A DNA stretch of 40,934 nucleotides from Deltaproteobacteria bacterium (GCA_016875395.1 VGRF01000035.1:1-40934); one strand, 5' to 3'. Positions 8,501-17,240 are shown, counted from the stretch's first letter. Notes: generated by a model not told the origin, from the sequence alone. Translations and numbers: made by a program.

Positions 8501-8902
8501 ATGCCGATCCGCGGAATCGATCACGTGGCGATCACGGTGAGCGACGTCGAGTCCACCGTGTCCTGGTACTCGCGCGTGCTCGGCGCGAACCCGATGTACC
8601 TCGCCGAGTGGCGCGCGGGAAAAATCCCCGTCGTGATCCTTCAGATCGGCGCGAACCGCCTCAGCGTGCACGCAGCCGCTGCGCCGGCGAAGCCGCACGC
8701 GGAGAAGCCGACGCCCGGCGCGGTCGACATCTGCTTCCGCTGGGACGGCCCGCTCAGCGACGCGATCGCGCACGTGAGCGCGTTCGGCATCGAGATCGAA
8801 GAAGGCCCCGCGCCGCGCCCCGCAGCCGATGGCATGCGCGGCGAATCGATCTACTTCCGCGACCGCGACGGCAACTTGCTGGAGTTGCTGTCGACGGAGT
8901 GA
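8501..8902 (+). CDS. VOC-superfamily (glyoxalase/dioxygenase fold) protein
   Basis: A 133-residue single vicinal-oxygen-chelate domain. The start GIDHVAITVSDVESTVSWYSRVLG is the classic first module, with H8 as a likely metal ligand. NRLSVH gives a possible second ligand, and YFRDRDGNLLELL at the end supplies the usual glutamate. The size fits a lone glyoxalase-like subunit that dimerises. It could be a lactoylglutathione lyase, an extradiol-type dioxygenase or a resistance protein; the sequence does not decide. It is transcribed divergently from the TlpA-like gene (51 bases apart), and a long hairpin repeat follows its stop immediately. Confidence 0.85.
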   Translation: MPIRGIDHVAITVSDVESTVSWYSRVLGANPMYLAEWRAGKIPVVILQIGANRLSVHAAAAPAKPHAEKPTPGAVDICFRWDGPLSDAIAHVSAFGIEIEEGPAPRPAADGMRGESIYFRDRDGNLLELLSTE

Positions 8903-8903
8903 G

Positions 8904-8968
8904 GTGCAACGGGGACGTACGTGCATCTCAACGCGCTCAGGCGAGATGCACCTACGTCCCCGTTGCAC
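8904..8968. repeat. Long hairpin repeat (REP-like) between convergent genes
   Basis: Two 26-base arms (8904-8929 and 8943-8968) are inverted copies with one mismatch around a 13-base loop. Each arm contains a GGGGACGTACGTGCA-type core. The hairpin fills almost the entire gap between the VOC stop and the acyl-CoA dehydrogenase stop, so it could end transcription from both sides without a T-run. It resembles the repeats at 25986 and 33610, especially in the GGGACGT core, which suggests a dispersed family of REP type. Confidence 0.8.
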
Positions 8969-8978
8969 GTCCCGTGGG

Positions 8979-10181
8979 TCAGTGCCCGGCCGGCATCTTG
9001 TCGCGCGGCAGCCCGAGCAGGCGCTCGCCGATGATGTTGCGCTGGATGTTGCTGGCGCCGCCGGCGATCGCGGTGCTGAGCGACATCATGTACTGCGAGA
9101 CCCAGCGGCCATCGGTGAAGTCGCGGTAGCCCATGTCGGCCTCGCCATGGCGAGGCTCCTCGAGGCCGCGCTCGCCGAGCAGGTCCATCGCGAGCTTCGC
9201 GAGCATCTGCCCGATGTTCGTCGCGTAGAGCTTCGCGGTGAGCATCTCGCCGATCACGCTCGCGTCGCGGCCCTTCGCGATCGCCGTGATCATGCGCGCG
9301 CCGGCGTACTCCTGCGCCGCGAGGTAGCCCTCGATCTCGGCGAGGCGCTGGCGCACGAGCGGATCCTTAGTCGCGGGCTGGCCGTTCCGCGTCGTGCGGC
9401 GCGCGAGGCCGAGCAGGCCCTCGAACAACTGCTTCGCACCGCCGCTGTCGCCGATCAGCATGCGCTCGTGCTTCAGCGTCGCGCGCGAGACGCTCCAGCC
9501 TTCGCCGCGCTTGCCCACGATGTTCTTCGCGGGCGTGCGCACGTCGTCGAAGAAGACCTCACAGAAGTCCTCGCCGCCTTGCATCATCTTGAGCGGTCGC
9601 ACGTCGATGCCGGGCGTTCGCATGTCCAATAACAAGTACGAGATGCCGCCGTGCTTGGGCGCGTCGGGCTCGGTGCGGAACAGCCCGAACATCATGTCCG
9701 CCACCGTGGCGTTGCTCGTCCAGATCTTCTGGCCGTTGATCACCCACTCATCGCCCTCGAGGCGCGCGCTCGACTTCAGCGACGCGAGGTCGCTGCCCGA
9801 GCCGGGCTCGCTGTAGCCCTGACACCAGTTGAGCTCGCCGGTGAGCGTCTTCGCGATGTAGGTCTGGCGCTGCTCCTCGCTGCCGACCTCGAGCAGCGTC
9901 GGCACGAGCATGTGCGTGCCTTGCACCGAGGCGCGATACGGCACGCCGGCCGCCGCGAACGCTTGGCGAATCACCGTCTCCGCGAGGATGTCGGGCCGCT
10001 GCCCGCCGCCGCCGTACTGCTTCGGCACCGTGCGACTCAGAAAGCCCGCAGCGATCGCTTCCTTGCGCCAAGCGATCGCCTGCTCGCGCTCGGTGCCGCC
10101 GCTCTTCGGCCAGCTCTGCTTGCAGAACGCCTCGACCCGCTTGCGGAGCTCTTCGTACTCGGGCCCGAACGTGAGGTCCAT
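8979..10181 (-). CDS. Acyl-CoA dehydrogenase, large subunit type
   Basis: A 400-residue FAD flavoenzyme. Key parts are the N-terminal helical domain with QYGGGGQRPD, the substrate/FAD strand QGYSEPGSGSDLASL (121-135), VINGQKIWTS (147-156) and the C-terminal AIAGGASNIQRNIIGERLLGLPRD. The usual MCAD-type base in YEGT is absent (GGAS here). Glu239 in LKHERMLIG sits where isovaleryl-CoA dehydrogenase has its base, so I take it as catalytic. This pattern, with a short partner encoded upstream at 10272-11270, matches heteromeric acyl-CoA dehydrogenases of steroid side-chain degradation. The pair is co-directional with a 90-base gap. Substrate unknown. Confidence 0.88.
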   Translation of the reverse strand: MDLTFGPEYEELRKRVEAFCKQSWPKSGGTEREQAIAWRKEAIAAGFLSRTVPKQYGGGGQRPDILAETVIRQAFAAAGVPYRASVQGTHMLVPTLLEVGSEEQRQTYIAKTLTGELNWCQGYSEPGSGSDLASLKSSARLEGDEWVINGQKIWTSNATVADMMFGLFRTEPDAPKHGGISYLLLDMRTPGIDVRPLKMMQGGEDFCEVFFDDVRTPAKNIVGKRGEGWSVSRATLKHERMLIGDSGGAKQLFEGLLGLARRTTRNGQPATKDPLVRQRLAEIEGYLAAQEYAGARMITAIAKGRDASVIGEMLTAKLYATNIGQMLAKLAMDLLGERGLEEPRHGEADMGYRDFTDGRWVSQYMMSLSTAIAGGASNIQRNIIGERLLGLPRDKMPAGH

Positions 10182-10271
10182 CTCGTTGACTCCGTTCGCC
10201 TTCGGCTCACTGCGCGCGGCCTGCGCGGCCGTGCCGCGCTCGGTCGCTTGCCGGGCGAATTGCTGATCTCG

Positions 10272-11270
10272 TTACCACCCACTCATCTGTGCGATGCGCT
10301 CGCGGTGCTCTTCCGGCGTGCCGAGCCACTGGCGGTCGAACAGGATGCGCTTGAACCAGAGCTGCACGTCGCACTCCCAGGTGAAGCCGATGCCGCCGTG
10401 CGCTTCGACCGCATCGCGCGCAGCCTGCATCGCGCGGTCGGTCACGTGCGCCTTCGCGAGCGCGGCGGCGCGCGCGGCGCGCGCCGGCTCGTGGTCGTAC
10501 GCGTGCGCCGCGTACCACCAGAGCCCGCGCACCGGGTCGACCTCGACCGCCATGTTCGCGAGCTGGTGCTTCAACGCCTGGAACTGCGCGATCGACTGCC
10601 CGAACTGCTGGCGCGTCTTGCAGTAGTCGACCGTCATTCGCACGAGCCGATGCGCTGCGCCGAACGCGTCGGCCGCGAGCAGCACGAGCGCGGCGTCGCG
10701 CAGGCGCGCGAAGTCGCCGCGGGGCAGGGCCTCGCCCGCGTTGGCCGCGAAGCTCGCGCGGAAGATCGGGCGGCCGCGATCGTTCGCGTTCAGAGCTGTT
10801 AGGGCGCCGGCGGCGCTCTTCTCGACCAGCGCGAGCGTGCCGTCCGGTCGCGCCGCCACGATCACGTCGGCCGCGTCTGCATTCGGAATCGCGCCGCCGA
10901 GCGCGACGCTCGCCAGCGCCTCGCCGCTCGCGAGCTTCGGCAGCCAGCGCGCCTGCTGCGCGTCGCTCCCGCCACTCGCGATCGCGAGGGTCGCGAGCGC
11001 GTGACCGAGGAAGGGCACCGGCACCACGCCGCGGCCGAGCTCTTCGGAGACGAGAGCGAGCTCGAGCAGCTCGAGGCCCGCGCCGCCGAACTTTTCGGGC
11101 ACGACGAGCCCCGCGATGCCGACACCGACGAGCCCTTGCCACAGCTTTGCCGCCGCCTCGCCGTTGCCGTCGAAGATCTCGCGGGCGAGCGCAGCCGGGC
11201 ACTCCTTCTCGACGAAGCTGCGCACGGTCTCCTGCAGCAGCTCCTGCTCTTCCGTCAGTGCGAAATCCAT
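10272..11270 (-). CDS. Acyl-CoA dehydrogenase, short partner subunit
   Basis: A 332-residue acyl-CoA dehydrogenase-fold protein, about 50-60 residues shorter than a full enzyme. FALTEEQELLQETVRSFVEKECP, VPEKFGGAGLELLELALVSEELGRG and TRQQFGQSIAQFQALKHQLANM are family marks. The end EAHGGIGFTWECDVQLWFKR is typical of the beta subunits of heteromeric enzymes. In the helix that carries the base in isovaleryl-type enzymes this protein reads LRDAALVLLAADA, with no glutamate, and the middle strand lacks the usual TEPGAGSD motif. It probably supports FAD or substrate binding in a complex with the 8979-10181 product. First gene of its operon, preceded by a palindrome at 11305. Confidence 0.82.
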   Translation of the reverse strand: MDFALTEEQELLQETVRSFVEKECPAALAREIFDGNGEAAAKLWQGLVGVGIAGLVVPEKFGGAGLELLELALVSEELGRGVVPVPFLGHALATLAIASGGSDAQQARWLPKLASGEALASVALGGAIPNADAADVIVAARPDGTLALVEKSAAGALTALNANDRGRPIFRASFAANAGEALPRGDFARLRDAALVLLAADAFGAAHRLVRMTVDYCKTRQQFGQSIAQFQALKHQLANMAVEVDPVRGLWWYAAHAYDHEPARAARAAALAKAHVTDRAMQAARDAVEAHGGIGFTWECDVQLWFKRILFDRQWLGTPEEHRERIAQMSGW

Positions 11271-11304
11271 CGCGCTTCCTTCGCTCGCAGGCGCGCCAAG
11301 GTAC

Positions 11305-11318
11305 TGAAACCTGTTTCA
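11305..11318. promoter_or_regulatory. Palindrome matching the PsrA-type fatty-acid regulator site
   Basis: TGAAACCTGTTTCA is a perfect palindrome with two central bases, lying 35 bases before the start of the acyl-CoA dehydrogenase pair and 71 bases before the divergent exported hydrolase. It fits the known PsrA consensus (G/C)AAAC-N2-4-GTTT(G/C), used by a TetR-type repressor of fatty-acid genes. It is AT-rich in a very GC-rich background. No regulator gene lies next to it, so the binding protein is unknown. Confidence 0.45.
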
Positions 11319-11388
11319 AAAATCCGTGCGTGGTCGGAACGTGGAGGCGCTGTGCCAAGCTGCGCGCGATCTGCGCCAAGGAGATCGC

Positions 11389-12291
11389 ATGCACTCGCGC
11401 TCGCTCGGGCTGCTCGTGGCCTTTGCCCTCACCGCGGCTGCGCACGCGCAGCAGCAAGACTTCTCGAAGGTCGAGATCAAGACCACGGTGCTCACGCCGA
11501 GCCTCGCGATGCTCGAAGGCGCCGGCGGGAACATCGCGGTCTCCACCGGCGAAGACGGGCCCGTGATCGTGGACGATCAGTTCGCGCCGCTCGCGCCAAA
11601 GATCACGGCGGCGGTGAAGGCGCTGCAGAGCGCGCCGATTCGCTTCGTGATCAACACGCACCACCACTTCGACCACACCGGCGGCAACGAGGCGTTCGGC
11701 GGCGCCGGCGCGCTGATCGTCGCGCACGACAACGTGCGCGTGCGCCTCTCGCGCGAGCAGGTGTCTTCGCTGCGCCCCGACTTCAAGCTGCCGCCCCATC
11801 CGAAGAACGCGCTGCCGGTCGTCACGTTCGCGGACGGCGTGACGCTGCACTGGAACGGCGAGACGATTCGCGTGCAGCACACCGCGAACGCGCACACGGA
11901 CGGCGACGCGCACATCTGGTTCACGAACGCGAACGTGGTGCACATGGGCGACACCTTCGTGAATGGGTTCTTCCCGTTCGTCGATGTCGAGAGCGGCGGC
12001 GGGATCGAGGGACTGATCGCTTCGGCGAATCGCGTGCTGGCGGCCGCGACGCCCGAGACGCGCATCATCCCGGGTCACGGTCCTCTCGCGGGTCCCGCCG
12101 AGCTGAAGACTTTTCGCGACATGCTCGTGGACGTGCGTGGCCGCGTGGAGGCCGGCATCGCATCGGGCAAATCGATGGAGGAGTTCGTCGCCTCGAAGCC
12201 GCTCGCGGATCTCGACGCGGAGTGGGGCGACGGCTTCCTGAAGTCCGACCAGGTCGTCACGCTCGTCTGGATGAGCCTGAGCGCGCAGTAG
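11389..12291 (+). CDS. Exported metallo-beta-lactamase-fold hydrolase
   Basis: A 300-residue MBL-fold protein with a signal peptide (1-20, ending AHAQ). The zinc site is complete in sequence: HHHFDH (91-96), H169 in AHTDGD, D188 in HMGDTF and H230 in IPGHG. The family covers beta-lactamases, lactonases, glyoxalase II and others; INTHHHFDHTGGN with HTANAHTDGDAHIWF resembles the cyclase-like periplasmic subgroup often annotated as subclass B3-like. True beta-lactamase activity is not implied. ATG 11389 follows AAGGAG at 11378-11383, a strong ribosome site, so the longer open frame upstream is not used. The next gene begins six bases after the stop. Confidence 0.87.
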   Translation: MHSRSLGLLVAFALTAAAHAQQQDFSKVEIKTTVLTPSLAMLEGAGGNIAVSTGEDGPVIVDDQFAPLAPKITAAVKALQSAPIRFVINTHHHFDHTGGNEAFGGAGALIVAHDNVRVRLSREQVSSLRPDFKLPPHPKNALPVVTFADGVTLHWNGETIRVQHTANAHTDGDAHIWFTNANVVHMGDTFVNGFFPFVDVESGGGIEGLIASANRVLAAATPETRIIPGHGPLAGPAELKTFRDMLVDVRGRVEAGIASGKSMEEFVASKPLADLDAEWGDGFLKSDQVVTLVWMSLSAQ

Positions 12292-12297
12292 CCGCCG

Positions 12298-13014
12298 ATG
12301 ACCACGCGCGTGAAGTGGATCGCGGGCACTCTCGCCGCGCTCGTCGTCCTGGCTGGCCTCGCAGTGATCGCGCTGCCGCATGTCTATGCGAAGCTCGCCG
12401 AAGACCCCGCGTTCTTCGCCGATGAGATCGCCGCGTTCGCAGCGCAGGACGCCGCGACGCCGCCGCCCGACGCGCCGATCGTGTTCGTGGGCAGCTCGAG
12501 CATCCGGCTGTGGTCGACCCTCGCCGAGGACATGGCGCCACTTCCCGTTCTGAATCGCGGGTTTGGCGGCTCACAGCTGTCTCATCTCATTCACTACGTG
12601 GACGAGACGGTGGTGCGCTACCTGCCGCGCGCAGTCGTCGTCTATGCGGGCGGAAACGACCTGCACGTCGCCACCGGGAAGACTGCGGAAGACGTGGCCC
12701 GCGACTTCGCAACCCTGGCGGCGACGATTCACGCCTACGCCCCTGGCGCGCGCGTGTACTTCCTCTCGATCAAGCCGACCAAGCGCTACTGGGCTCGCTG
12801 GCCCGAGATGAAGCGCGCGAACGAGCTGATCGAGCGGCATTGCAAGAGCGACGCGCGCCTCGCCTACGTGGACGTTGCGACCCCGCTGCTCGAAGACGGC
12901 AAGCCGCGCGGCGACGTGTTCCTGTTCGACGGCCAGCATCTGAACGACGCCGGCTACCGCGAGTGGAAGCGCGTGGTGCGCACGCGCCTGTGCGACGACC
13001 TCGGCGACTGCTGA
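12298..13014 (+). CDS. SGNH/GDSL-family hydrolase with N-terminal membrane anchor
   Basis: A 238-residue esterase-type protein. Residues 7-30 form one hydrophobic segment, so the enzyme is probably tethered with its domain outside the cytoplasm. The four SGNH blocks are visible: GSSSIR (65-70), NRGFGGS (86-92), GGND (118-121) and DGQH (211-214, giving D211 and H214). The GSSSIRLW variant is a recognised subgroup of lipase/acylhydrolases. It starts six bases after the MBL-fold gene, implying one operon for two envelope hydrolases, perhaps acting on esters before uptake. Substrate unknown. Confidence 0.85.
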   Translation: MTTRVKWIAGTLAALVVLAGLAVIALPHVYAKLAEDPAFFADEIAAFAAQDAATPPPDAPIVFVGSSSIRLWSTLAEDMAPLPVLNRGFGGSQLSHLIHYVDETVVRYLPRAVVVYAGGNDLHVATGKTAEDVARDFATLAATIHAYAPGARVYFLSIKPTKRYWARWPEMKRANELIERHCKSDARLAYVDVATPLLEDGKPRGDVFLFDGQHLNDAGYREWKRVVRTRLCDDLGDC

Positions 13015-13267
13015 GCGCGGCGGCCGCGCCCGAAGCGCAGGAAGAGCAGCGCGCCCGCCCCATAACAAGCGAGCGAGAACAGCGACGGCCCGCGGATCGC
13101 GGCCGGCGCGTCTTCGCGCTGCGCGGAGCACGAAGCCGCTCGCGCTGAGCGCGCGGTGATCGCCGCGCGCGATGCTGAAGTCGAGTGCGTCAGCGAAGCG
13201 CGGTCTTCGCAGCCGAGCGAAGTTGCAACTTTGAGCGGCTACCGTGCCCGGCTTCCGAGGAGACGCC

Positions 13268-14410
13268 ATGCGCCGCGAGATCTTCAGCGAGGACCACGAC
13301 CTCTTTCGCGATCAGTTCCGTCGCTTCGTGAAGGCCGAAGTCGAGCCGTTCGCGCCGCAATGGAATCGCGACGGCATCACGCCGCGCGCGATTTGGAAGC
13401 GCATGGGCGAGGAGGGCTACCTCGGCGCGAATCAGGCCACCGAGTACGGCGGCGCCGGCGGCGACTTTCTCTACGACGCGATCGTGATGGAGGAGCTCGC
13501 TTACTTCCGCTGCCACGCGCTGCAGGCCTCGCTGCACACGGACATCTGCCTGCCGTACCTCGCGTCGTTCGGGACCGAGGCGCAGAAGCGGAAGTGGCTC
13601 GTGCCCGCGATCGCGGGCGAGTGCCTCGTCGCGATCGCGATGACCGAGCCCGGCGCGGGCTCCGATCTCGCCGCGGTGCAGACGCTCGCGCTGCGCCAGG
13701 GCGACCACTACGTGCTGAACGGCTCGAAGACGTTCATCTCGAATGGGCAGAACTGCGACCTCGTGATCGTGGTGGCGAAGACGGATCCCACGAGGCGCCA
13801 CGACGGCATCAGCTTGATCCTCGTCGAGACGGACACGCCGGGCTTCCGGCGCGGGCGCAACCTCGAGAAGATCGGCCTCGAAGGGCAGGACACGAGTGAG
13901 ATGGCGTTCGAGGACTGCCGCGTGCCGGCGGCGAACTTGTTGGGCCAGGAAGGCGGCGGCTTCAAGATGCTGATGCAGAAGCTGCAGCAGGAGCGGCTCT
14001 GCATCGCGATCGGCTCGATGGCGAGCGTGCGCCGCTCGCTCGACGACACGATCGCGTACGTGAAGGAGCGCCGCGCGTTCGGCAAGTCGATCGCGTCGTT
14101 CCAGAACACGCAGTTCAAGCTGGCCGAGCTGGAGACGGAGTACGAGATCGGCCAAGCCTTCACCGACCGCTTGCTCGCCGCGCACGTGCGCGGCGACGAC
14201 ATCGTGAAGGAGGTGTCGATGGCGAAGTTCTGGTGCTCCGACCTGCAGAAGAAGGCCGCGGCCGAGTGCCTGCAGCTGTTCGGCGGCTACGGCTTCATGC
14301 GCGAGACGCCGATCTCGCAGGACTACTGCGACGCCGCGGTGCAGTCGATTTACGCCGGCAGCAACGAGATCATGAAAGTGATCATCGCGCGCCGGATGGG
14401 GCTCGAGTAA
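13268..14410 (+). CDS. Acyl-CoA dehydrogenase (isovaleryl/long-chain type base)
   Basis: A complete 380-residue FAD enzyme. FSEDHDLFRDQFRRFV, AMTEPGAGSDLAAV, YVLNGSKTFISNG, ERRAFGKSIASFQNTQFKLAEL and LFGGYGFMRE are canonical. The MCAD-type base position reads IYAGSNEI (alanine), while Glu242 in QQERLCIA matches the isovaleryl/long-chain enzyme base, so activity is expected with branched or long acyl-CoA. ATG 13268 follows CGAGGAGACGCC, a strong ribosome site. Bases 13015-13267 upstream contain no convincing gene. They hold a 12-base palindrome at 13220-13231 of unclear meaning. The regulator gene begins 58 bases downstream. Confidence 0.9.
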   Translation: MRREIFSEDHDLFRDQFRRFVKAEVEPFAPQWNRDGITPRAIWKRMGEEGYLGANQATEYGGAGGDFLYDAIVMEELAYFRCHALQASLHTDICLPYLASFGTEAQKRKWLVPAIAGECLVAIAMTEPGAGSDLAAVQTLALRQGDHYVLNGSKTFISNGQNCDLVIVVAKTDPTRRHDGISLILVETDTPGFRRGRNLEKIGLEGQDTSEMAFEDCRVPAANLLGQEGGGFKMLMQKLQQERLCIAIGSMASVRRSLDDTIAYVKERRAFGKSIASFQNTQFKLAELETEYEIGQAFTDRLLAAHVRGDDIVKEVSMAKFWCSDLQKKAAAECLQLFGGYGFMRETPISQDYCDAAVQSIYAGSNEIMKVIIARRMGLE

Positions 14411-14468
14411 GCGCGCGAGCGCGACCTGGCGAGGCGAAGCCGAGCGACGAACGAACAGTGGCGTCCCC

Positions 14469-17240
14469 GTGAAGTTCCGCTTCCGCGACCTCGCGATCGA
14501 TCCCGAGCTGCGCGAGCTCACGCGCGCCGGGAAGCCGGTGCGCGTCCAGCCGAAGGTGTTCGAGTTTCTGCTGTACCTCGTGCGCAATCGCGAGCGGGTG
14601 GTGCCGCGCGAGGAGCTGCTCTCGGCGGTGTGGCGGGACGTCGCGGTGACCGGCGCCTCGATCGTCCGCGCGCTGAAGGAAGCGCGCCGCGCGATCGGCG
14701 AGGACGGCGCGAGCTCGGCGTCGATCGCGACGCGGCGGGGCGAGGGCCTGCGCTTCGTCGCGGCGGTCGAGGTCGAAGGCGGCGAGCGGAGTGATTACGT
14801 CGGGCGCGAGGCGCTGCTCGCGGATCTGCGCGGCGCGTTCGACGCAGCGCGCGCGGGACGCGGACGCATCGCACTGCTCGAAGGCGAAGCGGGCATCGGG
14901 AAGACGCGCACGCTCGCGGAGCTCGCGCGCTGGGCGCGCGAATACGGCGTCTCGATCGCAAGCGGCGCCGCGAGCAGCGAGGCGGAGGCGCCGGCGTTCT
15001 GGCCGTGGCTCCAGGTGCTCGGCGCGCTCGGCGTCGCGCCGCGGAGCCGCCCGGTGCCGAGGCGCGAGAGCGCCGGGGCGGCGCGCTACGAGCTGTTCCT
15101 CGAGGTGCGCGTCGCGCTCGAAACGGCGCTCGCGCGCGGGCCGCTGGTGTTGTTACTGGACGACCTCCACGCCGCGGACGCCGGCACGCTCGAGCTGCTC
15201 GATGCGCTCGCGCCGGAGCTCGAGGGCCGCGCGCTGCTCGTAGCGGGCGCCTATCGCGCCGAGGGAGTCGCGCTCGCGCCGCCCCTCGCGCGCGCGCTCG
15301 CGCGCGTGCGCCGCCACGGAGCGGTGTCCGTGCTCGCAGTGCCGCGGCTCTCCGCCGACGAGATCGCGCGCCTCGTGAACGCGCGCACAGAGCGTGCGCC
15401 GGATTCGGCCGCCGCGGAGAAGCTCGCGTCCCTCACGCGCGGCAACCCGCTCTACGTGGTGGAGATGCTGCGCGCCTCGGGGTCCGCGCTCGCGGGCGGC
15501 GCGAGCGCTGCGCAGCTCGCCGCATCTCTGCAGCGCGCGATCGAGCTGCGCCTCGCGGAGCTGTCTCCGGCGACCCTCGCGTGGCTGCGGCTCGCCGCGC
15601 TGCTCGGCGAAGAGCTGGACGCAGGCGTCGCGCTGCTCGCGGGCGATGCCCCGCGCGAGCGCCTCGATGAGGCGCTCTCGGCGCGCGTGCTCGAGCGGGT
15701 GGCGCCGGGCTCGGAGCGAGTGCGCTTCGTGCACGCGCTCTTCCGCGAGGTGCTCGAAGCGCAGCTCGCCGAGCGCGAGCGGGAGGCGCTCCACGCGCGC
15801 ATCGCAGCCGCGCTGCGCGGGCGCGACGAGGCGGAGCTCGCGCACCACCTGTTGGGCGCCGGCAGCGCCGGCGATCCGCCGCGCGGGATCGCGCTGGCGC
15901 TGCGCCTTGCGGGCGAAGCCACGGCGCTCGGGGCGACCGATCGCGCCGCGAATCTGCTCGGGCGCGCGGCGGCACTGCTGCTCGCGGGCGCACGCGTTCC
16001 GGAGCACGAGGCGGTGCAGGTGTGGAGCGGGCTCGCGGACGCGCGCCATCGCCTCGGCGACGCGCTCGCTGCGCGTGCCGCTGGCGAGCGCGCGCTCGCA
16101 CTGGCGCGCGCGCGTGGCAGCGCCGCGTTGCTGGGCGCTGCGACGCTCGCGTACGCGGGCGACGTCACGACGCAGCGGCTGCCGCAGCCCGAGATCGTCG
16201 CGTTGTTACGGGAGGCGATCGCGAGTGTCGGTGAGGTCGACCTCGCGCTGCGCGCGAAGTTGCTCGCGCGGCTTCACGCCGAGCAGCGCTTCGCGCCGCA
16301 CGCCGACCCGGGCGGGGAGACCCTGCGCGCGGCACTCGCGGCGGCGCGCGCCACGGGCGATCCGCTGACCGAGTTCGCGATCGTCGACGCGCCGTTCTCC
16401 GGGCTTTGGGAGAGCGTGCCGCCGGCGGAGCGGCTCCCGCTCGCGGAGCGCGCGATCGAGCGTGCGCACGCCGAGAAGTCGCTCGAGTGGGAGATGCGCG
16501 CGCGCACGAATCTCCTGAACGAGCTGCTCGCGCGCGGCGACCTCGCGCGATTGCGCGAGGAGTTCGCGAGGGCTGCGGCGCAGGCGCAGGAGCACGGCGC
16601 TGCGTGGATCGGGTATCTGCACGAGCTGTGCGCGAGCAGCGTGGCGGTCGTGCACGCCGATTTCGAGCGCGCCGAGCAAGCTGCGCAGCGCGCGCTCGCG
16701 GCGGGAAGACGCGTCGGCATCGAAGCCGCCGCGCTGTTAGCGGGCTCGCAGATGATCACGCTGCGGATCGAGCAGGGCCGCGGCCAGGAGGTTGCGGGGT
16801 TGTTACGGCTCGGCGGCGAGGGCCCACCCGGACCGGGCACGGCCTGCCTCTCGGCGTGGCTGTGGGCCGAGGCGGCCGACGCGGCGGCCATGCGCGATGC
16901 CCTCGCGCGGGTGGCGCGCGACTTCGGCGGACGGCTCGCGCGCTACGGGACGCCCGTCGCGAACGCGGCGTGCATCGCGCGCGCGTGCTGGCTCGTGGGC
17001 GACCGCGCGCTCGCCGAGGAAGCACGCACGATTCTCGCGCCGCAGCGCGGGCGGCTCGCGATTCGCGGCGTCGTCACGCTGCACGGGCAAGTCACCCACG
17101 CGCTCGCGCTCACCGAGGCGGCGCTCGGCGCGAAACGCGAGGCGCGCGCGCTGCTGCGCGAGGCCCGCGTACAAGCCGCGCAGATCAGCGCGCCGCGCTG
17201 GCTCAAGCGCATCGAGGTGGATGCGAAGGGGCTCGCTTAG
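14469..17240 (+). CDS. Large transcriptional regulator: winged-helix domain plus STAND-type ATPase
   Basis: A 923-residue regulator. Residues 1-98 are an OmpR/CadC-like winged helix (FRFRDLAIDPELRELTRAGK, then KVFEFLLYLVRNRERVVPREELLSAVW and IVRALKEARRAIGEDG). Then comes an AAA/STAND ATPase with Walker A GEAGIGKT (139-146) and Walker B LVLLLDDLHAAD (226-237). The rest, about 500 residues, is alanine-rich helical repeat of TPR type, probably a sensor arm. This plan is known from LuxR/MalT-like and CadC-like ATPase regulators that assemble when a ligand binds. The start is GTG 14469. Its gene follows the acyl-CoA dehydrogenase, which may be a target. The ligand is unknown. Confidence 0.85.
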   Translation: MKFRFRDLAIDPELRELTRAGKPVRVQPKVFEFLLYLVRNRERVVPREELLSAVWRDVAVTGASIVRALKEARRAIGEDGASSASIATRRGEGLRFVAAVEVEGGERSDYVGREALLADLRGAFDAARAGRGRIALLEGEAGIGKTRTLAELARWAREYGVSIASGAASSEAEAPAFWPWLQVLGALGVAPRSRPVPRRESAGAARYELFLEVRVALETALARGPLVLLLDDLHAADAGTLELLDALAPELEGRALLVAGAYRAEGVALAPPLARALARVRRHGAVSVLAVPRLSADEIARLVNARTERAPDSAAAEKLASLTRGNPLYVVEMLRASGSALAGGASAAQLAASLQRAIELRLAELSPATLAWLRLAALLGEELDAGVALLAGDAPRERLDEALSARVLERVAPGSERVRFVHALFREVLEAQLAEREREALHARIAAALRGRDEAELAHHLLGAGSAGDPPRGIALALRLAGEATALGATDRAANLLGRAAALLLAGARVPEHEAVQVWSGLADARHRLGDALAARAAGERALALARARGSAALLGAATLAYAGDVTTQRLPQPEIVALLREAIASVGEVDLALRAKLLARLHAEQRFAPHADPGGETLRAALAAARATGDPLTEFAIVDAPFSGLWESVPPAERLPLAERAIERAHAEKSLEWEMRARTNLLNELLARGDLARLREEFARAAAQAQEHGAAWIGYLHELCASSVAVVHADFERAEQAAQRALAAGRRVGIEAAALLAGSQMITLRIEQGRGQEVAGLLRLGGEGPPGPGTACLSAWLWAEAADAAAMRDALARVARDFGGRLARYGTPVANAACIARACWLVGDRALAEEARTILAPQRGRLAIRGVVTLHGQVTHALALTEAALGAKREARALLREARVQAAQISAPRWLKRIEVDAKGLA

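Noticed and set aside
8447-8968. Extension of the TlpA-like gene upstream to 8968
   Set aside because: The frame is open but is antisense to the VOC gene; the signal peptide and ribosome site fix the start at 8449.
13220-13231. AAGTTGCAACTT palindrome before an acyl-CoA dehydrogenase
   Set aside because: A 12-base palindrome is expected several times by chance in 41 kb, and it matches no known operator closely enough.
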